A stretch of DNA of 64,000 nucleotides from G963556115 sp963666605 (GTDB taxonomy: Bacteria; Planctomycetota; SZUA-567): positions 248,001 to 312,000 of the forward strand of contig OZ223208.1 in the NCBI GenBank assembly GCA_965140405.1, given 5' to 3'. Positions within the stretch are counted from its first letter, which is position 1; each line of letters starts with the position of its first letter. The position numbers were made by a program, and so were the translations under genes. Of the stretch, positions 1 to 7,600 are shown in pieces. The notes beneath the pieces are model-generated. The model was not told the origin of the DNA, ran no database searches, and was given only the letters and a program-made list of their open reading frames with translations.

Positions 1-693
1 AATTGCACCCGAAGCTGTAGCCATCACACCATTACCATATTCAAAGAGCGCAATAAACTGCTCATCAACGCCCGTACTACCTAGATGCCCTGAACTCTGT
101 ACTCTAGACGGCTTACCAAGTACCATAGAACATAGCGCTAGCGGATAAATCCCAACATCAAGTAACGCTCCACCAGCAAGGTCAGGAGAGAGAAGGCGTG
201 AAGCAGGATCATACTCTTCCAACTTAAATCCAAAGTTTACACTCATCATGCGAACTTCGCCTATTCTCCCACTCGCCAAGATTTCACGTACTTTGCAAAT
301 CGTCGGTAAAAACCTAGTCCACATTGCTTCCATAAGGAATGTATCATTCTTGCGAGCAGCATCTACCAATCTCTTTGTATCAGCTGCATTTACCGTCATC
401 GGTTTCTCACAGAGCACAGGTTTACTGGCGTTTAAACATGTAAGTGCAGATTCTAGATGATACGGGTGCGGATTCGCAACATAGACGATATCGACATCAG
501 GATCATTAGCAATCGCCTCCTCTGAATCATATGCCTTTACTCCGCCAAATTTATCCATAAAACTCTTCGCATTTTCGAGTTTACGCGAGCACACTCCGTA
601 AAGCTCACCATTACCACTAGCAGCTATCCCAGTAGCAAACTTCTCAGCAATCCAACCCGGAGCGATAATTCCCCATTTGACCTTAGTCTTCAT
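1..693 (-). CDS. Gfo/Idh/MocA family oxidoreductase (partial, C-terminus outside window)
   Basis: This is the N-terminal 231 codons of an NAD(P)-dependent oxidoreductase; the rest lies left of the window. The protein begins MKTKVKWGIIAPGWIAEKFA, a Rossmann dinucleotide-binding start. It carries the family's EKP motif (CEKPMTVN near residue 95) and, further on, EAMWTRFLP and GGALLDVGIYPL, which are typical of the dihydrodiol dehydrogenase-like branch. Such enzymes oxidise or reduce sugars, inositols or related polyols, but the substrate cannot be told from sequence. The ATG at 693 has a strong GGAGG eight bases upstream. A hairpin at 720-748 separates it from the gene to its right, so it probably has its own promoter or relies on read-through. 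Confidence 0.9.
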   Translation of the reverse strand, partial: MKTKVKWGIIAPGWIAEKFATGIAASGNGELYGVCSRKLENAKSFMDKFGGVKAYDSEEAIANDPDVDIVYVANPHPYHLESALTCLNASKPVLCEKPMTVNAADTKRLVDAARKNDTFLMEAMWTRFLPTICKVREILASGRIGEVRMMSVNFGFKLEEYDPASRLLSPDLAGGALLDVGIYPLALCSMVLGKPSRVQSSGHLGSTGVDEQFIALFEYGNGVMATASGAI

Positions 694-719
694 AATACTT
701 TCCTCCAATATAATAAAAT

Positions 720-748
720 GATTGAACCCCGAAAATCGAGGTTCAATC
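720..748 (-). terminator. Probable intrinsic terminator of the 828-2738 gene
   Basis: This is a 13-bp inverted repeat with one mismatch and a three-base loop: GATTGAACC on one side and GGTTCAATC on the other, with CGA/TCG inside. On the minus strand it is followed by ATTTTATTATATT. It lies between the stop of the gene on its right and the start of the oxidoreductase gene on its left. Confidence 0.6.
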
Positions 749-827
749 AAAAAACATTTTATTAATAGTTATTATATCAATTTATACTCATTATTTCACT
801 TCAAAAACACTCCAAATTTAAATAAAC

Positions 828-2738
828 TTAAGCACTCTCAGAGCTCTTAGCATCTTCTCTAAACTTGTTAAGGGCTGTCTCATAGCTTACTACACCGGTA
901 GCCTGTTCAAACTTTGCTATCTGATCATATATAGCTTTTGTATAACTTTCAACAGAACTTGCAGGTTCATTATTAACCACAGCTTGATCAAGTCTCTGGT
1001 TATAATACTTTATATTTTCAAGAGCTTTATTCATTCCGCCTCGTTGCTCAGAAATCATATCATGAATTTCTTTAATATATTCTTCAGGCACACTCCCATC
1101 GCTCTCTAAGAAGGTTGATTTAAAGGTATCATTGATAATCTCTAAATTCTTCTCGACTGCTTCTGTGTCATTCAACTTTGATATAGCTTCCAAGAGATAT
1201 GGCATTGCAGAGTCAAACTCTTCTTTGATTTTATCAATAGCATAATCAGATATCTTTAAATTATAGACAGTGTCCTGGAATTCCCTTACTCCCACGAATA
1301 GATCCCTCTGAGTTTCAGAATCAATTGGAATACCGTTAGGATATGAAGTAATTATCTTGTATAAATCCCCTATAAGTCCCTCACTCGGCCCTATCTCTCC
1401 ACTATCACCAGTAGGCTCTTCTACAGGATCTAGCTTACTCTTCATAAAATCTACAACACCTACCGGACCATAATCTCCAAAGAACTCCTCAATATAACTA
1501 TGCATTTTATCAAGTTTAGCTTCCCAGATTGGATCAACCTCAGTACTATCTGGATCTAAAGGATTTTCGTCGTTATATTTATCCATCTCAGTCTTGAGTG
1601 ATATCATTTTATTCAAGTAATAGTCTATTTGACCACGCATATCAAAGAGCTCTTTATTAGTTTCTTGATCACCTGAATCAATAACGCTGTAGTTCTCCTT
1701 AGTAAATGAAGCATCAAATACAACATCTATTGATTTAAATATATTTACTGCTGTCGTCGGCTCTTCAAGAAGCGATGTAAGCTCAGCAATATAAGGCATT
1801 ACTGAATCATAATATTTTTTGACTTCAGTAACTGTATCTTTTTTCTGTATTTCCTTATTAAAATCTATCACCAAATCCTTGAAATCAGTCTCCGCTGCTG
1901 AACCATACCCAATGCCCTGCTGGTTCTCAGATAAAAGCTTGAATAGCGCTTTAATAACAGCATCATCCTCAATATTATATTTAGAATCTGTATCACCAGT
2001 TGAACCCGTGTCGCCAGTTGAACCTGTATCACCCGTTGAACCCGTGTCACCAGTTGAACCTGTATCACCTCCAGAACTAGGGTCATCATCAACACTTGTA
2101 CCATCAGGAAGATCTATAATACTGTCAAATCCTGCATTAGTAAACTCACTGAAACCAGCCAGAGACGACAAAGGGTTCTTTTCAGTCCAATTATCTGGGG
2201 TACCATTACCGCTACTCTGTTGATAAGCTGATGTCATCACGATTTCCTGATGCATCATATCTACAACCATACCTGATGATAATTCGTATCTACCGAGATT
2301 ATTCTCACCATAGTAGTCCTGATTATTGTAATGAGTAAACCCAGAAACTTTTGAAAATACTTCAGCCATCTCGCTTATTTCGCTATCAGTGATAGTAGCA
2401 GTAGTAAATCCACTATCAACCAGCTTTTGGTACTCATCCTTTATTGCATTTATAATATTTTCTTTATCATCAAAGTATTTATCCCCGTCTGGATCGCCCG
2501 CGTCATCGATATAGTTACTACTATTTAGTGAAAATGCAAGCGTTTCACCACTTTTAGTATATATCTCTAAAGAGAGCAAACTACTAGCACTAACTATATC
2601 TTTACTACTACCACTCTCTCCACCCTGTAGTGACTTAGTGAACGCATCCAGAAAGACACATCCACTTGCCGTGCCAATCTGTGATGAATTTGTGTAATAT
2701 GTCTGCCTATTCTCGCCTTCAATAGTATTTGTAATCAT
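828..2738 (-). CDS. Unrecognised protein with two tandem helical repeats joined by a TGSTGD-repeat linker
   Basis: I do not recognise a family for this roughly 636-residue acidic protein. No signal peptide or membrane segment is visible. The N-terminal ~210 residues are Ser/Thr/Asn-rich. Next comes a linker of repeated TGSTGD hexapeptides, then two mostly helical segments of about 165 residues that look like copies of each other: compare YDSVMPYIAELTSLLEE in the first with FDSAMPYLLEAISKLND in the second. A shorter Gly/Pro/Glu spacer separates the copies. I prefer the ATG at 2738, preceded by AAAGGGAAGCT, over the upstream TTG at 2762. It lies downstream of, and in the same direction as, two signalling genes, but a terminator at 2809-2842 intervenes. 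It could be a secreted or surface-associated protein exported by a route without a classical signal, but this is a guess. Confidence 0.75.
   Translation of the reverse strand: MITNTIEGENRQTYYTNSSQIGTASGCVFLDAFTKSLQGGESGSSKDIVSASSLLSLEIYTKSGETLAFSLNSSNYIDDAGDPDGDKYFDDKENIINAIKDEYQKLVDSGFTTATITDSEISEMAEVFSKVSGFTHYNNQDYYGENNLGRYELSSGMVVDMMHQEIVMTSAYQQSSGNGTPDNWTEKNPLSSLAGFSEFTNAGFDSIIDLPDGTSVDDDPSSGGDTGSTGDTGSTGDTGSTGDTGSTGDTDSKYNIEDDAVIKALFKLLSENQQGIGYGSAAETDFKDLVIDFNKEIQKKDTVTEVKKYYDSVMPYIAELTSLLEEPTTAVNIFKSIDVVFDASFTKENYSVIDSGDQETNKELFDMRGQIDYYLNKMISLKTEMDKYNDENPLDPDSTEVDPIWEAKLDKMHSYIEEFFGDYGPVGVVDFMKSKLDPVEEPTGDSGEIGPSEGLIGDLYKIITSYPNGIPIDSETQRDLFVGVREFQDTVYNLKISDYAIDKIKEEFDSAMPYLLEAISKLNDTEAVEKNLEIINDTFKSTFLESDGSVPEEYIKEIHDMISEQRGGMNKALENIKYYNQRLDQAVVNNEPASSVESYTKAIYDQIAKFEQATGVVSYETALNKFREDAKSSESA
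1990..2069 (-). repeat. 18-bp in-frame tandem repeat, 4.4 copies
   Basis: Four complete 18-bp units and part of a fifth lie head to tail inside the 828-2738 gene. Units differ by one to four bases (for example gtatcaccagttgaaccc, then gtgtcgccagttgaacct). Each unit encodes the hexapeptide GSTGDT in some register, giving a flexible acidic linker. Copy number is likely to vary between strains by replication slippage. Confidence 0.9.
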
Positions 2739-2808
2739 AGCTTCCCTTTCCAGTTTTGACAATAACTCAAAGCAAAAAGCAATTTATATTCCAACTTTTC
2801 AAAATAAA

Positions 2809-2842
2809 GGGAGCAACTCAGCCAAAAGCCAGAGTCGCTCCC
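2809..2842 (-). terminator. Intrinsic terminator after the hybrid response regulator gene
   Basis: An 11-bp stem reads GGGAGCGACTC and GAGTTGCTCCC on the minus strand with one G-U pair and a 12-base loop. It is followed by TTTATTTT. It lies about 220 bases past the stop of the 3065-4633 gene and just ahead of the 828-2738 gene. Apart from this hairpin I see nothing recognisable in 2739-3064. Confidence 0.75.
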
Positions 2843-3064
2843 AAAAAGCAGATTTATTCCCCTACAACACTAATAATATCAATATACACTATCAATATAA
2901 AGTTACCACTAATATAAGCTTATACTGAGACCTATATATACTTACAGAATCCAATATAACAGGTTATCAATTACCCGATAAACAAAGTTTTCAAAGCTAT
3001 CAGCACACCTGAGGTTATATCATTTTTGCCAAGACGGAGTATTTTTCCGGCAAATTCATCGCTT

Positions 3065-4633
3065 CTAGAGTACTTCTAGTATTTCTTCACACTTACAAGG
3101 TTTCTTTATAAAGCCTTTTGCCCCAATCTTCAAAAGCTCCTGAATACTTTGCTCAGACTTATAACCTGATACCATATATACAACAGCCTCAGGATTTATC
3201 TGCAAGATCTTCTCAAGAGCTTCTTTTCCAGTCATATTAGGCATAATGTAATCGAGAAATACCATTCTGATTCTATCCTTGTACTTGGCATATATATCAA
3301 CACCTTCGCTTCCGCTACTTGCAGCAACCACCCTATGAGACTGAGCAGTAATAACATCTTCTAAAAAGATTCTACTCATCTTATTATCATCAACGACCAA
3401 GATAAACTCATCCTCAGAAGCATCCCGACCAAGTAACTCAATATCTCTTCTTGAATCATACTCACTATCATAATCCTTTGGTAAAAGTATTGAGACAGTA
3501 GTACCTTGCCCTTCAACACTTTCAACACTGATCTCACCACCATGATTCTCAACAATACCATATGCCGCGGCAAGGCTCATCCCACCACCTGAGCTCAAAT
3601 CCTTTGTTGTAAAGAACGGCTCAAACACCTTTCCAAGATTAGCTTCTGAAATTCCAACTCCAGTATCAGACACTTTGATTTCGAGATAGTTATTGTACTC
3701 AAGTCGTTTTGATTCTTGTACACAAGAGGCTCTCTTACCATCCCAGTCATTTACCTCAAATACCAATACTCCATTATCTTGGTTCATCATGGCTTCAGCA
3801 GCATTGGTTGCAACAGTCTGCACAACGCTATCAATCTGATTATAATCGCCATTTACAGTAGGAGACTCTATAGAAGAATTGAACACCACTCTAATATGTG
3901 GGAATTTCTTTTTTATATTCTCCTCTGCCTCCCTTATTAGCTCTTTAATATTGATATTTATAATCTGGTACTTACCTTTTCCTGCAAAAGCCAACAAGTT
4001 ATTTGTAAGCACAGCACAACGCTCTCCACACTCAGTGATAAGATCTGCCAGTCTTGTTATTTTGTCATCACTAGTTCTATCTTTAATAAGATCAGAAAAA
4101 CCCATTATTCCGTTGAGCTGATTATTAAAGTCATGCGCAATGCCTCCTGCAAGTAATCCTAAGAATTGATTCTTCTCAGAACGGGCAAGTTTTTCTTGTG
4201 CCAAAGAGAGAGCTTCATGTTTATAGATAAGTCTGAGCTGGTTGTAAACTCGTGATAATAGAGCTGATGAGCTAAATGGTTTTGCTATATAATCTACCCC
4301 TCCGACAGCAAAGCTATTAGAAAGTGTTTCATCATCAATTTTAGCGGTTAAGAATATTACAGCTATATGAGCGGTGGTAACATTTTCCTTCAACACCTTA
4401 CACGTCTCTATCCCATCCATTTCAGGCATCATTATGTCTAGTAGTATGATATCGGGTTGTTCTTTTTCTGCTATCGTTATACATTCACTCCCAGACTGGG
4501 CATAAAGAAGAATAAATCCTTCAGGAGCAAGTACAGATGCGGCAATTTCTATATTGTCCGTCATATCATCAACGATCAATACTTTTGCTTTTCGATTAAT
4601 ATCAGGCATGGCATCAAATACTTGTTGCTTCAT
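3065..4633 (-). CDS. Hybrid two-component protein: receiver - histidine kinase - receiver
   Basis: This cytoplasmic 522-residue signalling protein has three parts. Residues ~16-135 are a receiver with the acid pair VDD and phosphoacceptor D66 (LLDIMMPEMDG). Residues ~155-380 are a kinase core with H167 in GGIAHDFNNQLNGIMGF and a HATPase with VSDTGVGIS. Residues ~400-522 are a second receiver with acceptor FLDYIMPNMTG and conserved Lys near the end. There are no membrane segments, so its input is probably phosphoryl transfer from a partner. The obvious candidate is the giant kinase encoded immediately upstream, only 6 bases away and in the same direction. One oddity is that the G2 box reads GGGMSLA where GTGLGL is usual. 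There is no DNA-binding output domain. Confidence 0.88.
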   Translation of the reverse strand: MKQQVFDAMPDINRKAKVLIVDDMTDNIEIAASVLAPEGFILLYAQSGSECITIAEKEQPDIILLDIMMPEMDGIETCKVLKENVTTAHIAVIFLTAKIDDETLSNSFAVGGVDYIAKPFSSSALLSRVYNQLRLIYKHEALSLAQEKLARSEKNQFLGLLAGGIAHDFNNQLNGIMGFSDLIKDRTSDDKITRLADLITECGERCAVLTNNLLAFAGKGKYQIININIKELIREAEENIKKKFPHIRVVFNSSIESPTVNGDYNQIDSVVQTVATNAAEAMMNQDNGVLVFEVNDWDGKRASCVQESKRLEYNNYLEIKVSDTGVGISEANLGKVFEPFFTTKDLSSGGGMSLAAAYGIVENHGGEISVESVEGQGTTVSILLPKDYDSEYDSRRDIELLGRDASEDEFILVVDDNKMSRIFLEDVITAQSHRVVAASSGSEGVDIYAKYKDRIRMVFLDYIMPNMTGKEALEKILQINPEAVVYMVSGYKSEQSIQELLKIGAKGFIKKPCKCEEILEVL

Positions 4634-4639
4634 AATTTT

Positions 4640-7600
4640 TTAATCCTTATATTTTAAGAATAATTTTACTATATACATCATATCCGGAAGTTTATAAGTA
4701 GCAATATATTGATCTAATTTTTTTGCAATATTTATTAACACTTGGTCGCCATTATTAATTGCAAAAGCGATGAGCTCTTCAGAGATCTCTTTTGCTTCAT
4801 CCAAAATAATACCATGCTTCAAGTCTTCAAACTTATCACTAAATCTATCCATAACTTCTTTTATCACTTCTGGAGCCAAGTCATCAACGCCACTATTTTG
4901 ATTATCTAAAACTTCATTCATTAACGTCAACTCTTCTACTTGAACAAAAAATCTTCCAATAACTTCTGAAAATCCTTCAATAGTAATTGGCTTAATAACA
5001 ACTGCAGCAAACTCCGAAGTATCAAAATATTCATCAGGATCTGAATACCCAGTTATAGCAATCACTGGTATTCTTTCAACACCTGCATTACTAAAGATTT
5101 GCTCACAAAATGATTTATTCTCTTTATTTACATCAAATACACTAGTAATTATTAATTTAAATTCTTTCTCGGTGATTATCTCACTAACATCTGAAATAGA
5201 ACTCATTGTCTCACACCTCAGACCCATCCTGTGTAACAGGCTAGTGACTACTGTAAGATCATTCTGGTTCTGGCTTACCAGCAGCACACTCTCTTCTTCA
5301 AACACACTCAATGATTTCGTCTCATTTTCCGACTCAATTATCACACTATTTGCTCGTTGAACATCTCTAAGCAAAACAGTGAACTCACTTCCAACTCCGA
5401 CCTGACTAGTTAGTACTATCTCACCATTCATAAGTTCAACTATACGTTTTGAAATACTCAATCCAAGCCCTGTGCCTTCATACTTCCTTTTACTACCGCT
5501 CTCATGCTGCTCAAAGGACTCAAATATTCGACTTTGATCTTCCAAAGGTATCCCTATTCCAGTATCTTCAACAGAGACTCGGAGTGACTCATTCATCTTG
5601 CCATCAAGTGCAGTAAATTCTATTCTAACATTGACACTCCCGGAATTTGTAAACTTGATAGCATTTCCAATAAGGTTTATAAAGACCTGCCTCAACCTAT
5701 CTTTATCCAATATCAAGAGAGGCATACTCACATCAATGCTAATAGCGAAGACAATCCCTTTACTCTTGGCTTTTTCTGCAAAGAGTACCTCGACATCTCT
5801 TATCAACTCATTCAAATTTACTGCTTCCAGATTGAGAGTAAGTTTATTCGCCTCAAGTCTAGAAAAATCTAGTACATTATTTATTAGGCTGAGCAGTCCA
5901 GTTGCAGCAGTATTAATTGACCTAGCATATGAACTAGACGCCACGTCAAGTTTTTCATATTGAAGCAAACCACTAAAGCCAATAATTGCGTTTAATGGGG
6001 TTCGTATCTCATGGGTCATAGTTGAAAGGAATGTGCTCTTGGCTTTATTTGCTGTTTCAGCTCTTTCATATGCTTCCTTCAAATTGTTTTGAATTTCTTT
6101 AAACTCAGATACATCAGAGAAGGTTTTCACAACATGCGTAACATTTCCGACTCTATCCCGTATAGGGTTCAACGAAACATGTAACTCTTTCCCTTTATAA
6201 CTCAGAGACTCAATTAGGATATCTGACACACCACGAATAACCTTGACAGTATTACACTCCATACTAGGAGTGCTTTCACCATACACTATATTATTATACT
6301 GGATTGACAAAGCTTTAAGTTCTTCGCACTCAAAGACGGTATAAGTCGACTCATTTGCCCATACTATCTCTAACTCTCTATTAATATAGACTACGGATTC
6401 TTTTATGCTTCCTAAAATAAGCCTCTTCTGTTCTTCACTAATCGCTAATTCTTTTTGAACATAGTTCAACTCAGTAATATCTAGTACACAGCCAGCACTG
6501 CCGACCCACTGCCCATCATCAAGGAAGCTATTATTTACAAACACCTTCAATACATTTTGCTTTCCTCTTTTAACAACCCTTACCTCCTGCTCAAATGCTG
6601 CTAATCTATTATTTTTTGTTTCGAACAGGTATCCTCTGATTTTCTCTTTATCCTCATCTACAACATTTTGGAACATCTCTTTTATAGAAACTTTATTTGA
6701 ATTCACAGGGCTGATCATAAAGACTTCATTAAGCTTATCATTAGAAACCATTGTATCAGTTAAAGGGTGGTATTCATAGTAAAGTAATTTTGCTAGGTCA
6801 TACGCCTGGTCGAGTCTCTCTCTAGCCTTCTTTTCAGCAGCAATAATGTCAGTGACATCTAGCCTTACTCCAAACGCACGAACAATTTTATTATTGCTAT
6901 CGACCTCACTCCTAACATCTACACGTTTAAATCTAATTTTACCATCTTGCTTTATTCTATAATTCGCTCTAAATTTCTTCGTCTTTAATTCTAATAACTC
7001 CTTCCAAGATTTATTGATTTTTACTAAATCTTCTTCAAGAATATCTGGCAAAATATCTCTTACACTCAGCTTACCACTATCTATGTGAAGATGTGAATTT
7101 TTTTTGCTACTACTAATAACAACCTTACCAGTTGAAATATCGTAGGTAAAATATGACACCCCAGCCAACTCAATAGCATCACTAAGCATTGCTTTTGTCT
7201 GGCTTAGCTGCTGTCTAAAAATAGCTTCCGCTCTTACGTCCTTAAATACAAGCACAGCGCCTATCAGCTCACCATTAGCTGAATCCAAAATTGGTGCTGC
7301 AGTTGCAGTAATAGGTATTTCTGTACCCACTGAAGTTCTTAATTTTATATTATTCTGAAGATCTACTACCTCTTGTTCATGGAGTGCTATCTCTACAGGG
7401 TCTCTCTCCTTTGTTAAAAATGCTGAGTTATAGAGAGAGTAAACTTCTCCTGTAAACTTCCCTACTGCCTGCGACTCCCTGCACTGAGTCAATTCTTCAG
7501 CCACAATATTCATCTGAACTATCTTACCCAATACATCAGTTGCGATTACCCCTTCACCGATAGATCGCATAGTCGCACTCAACCAGGATTTTTCTTTTTG

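Noticed and set aside
1990..2069. CRISPR-like repeat array
   Set aside because: The 18-bp units are contiguous with no spacers, stay in frame and encode a hexapeptide linker.
1819..2223. Plus-strand open frame with PVEPVS repeats
   Set aside because: It is the antisense reading of the TGSTGD-repeat gene, lacks a ribosome-binding site and exists only because of the repeat.
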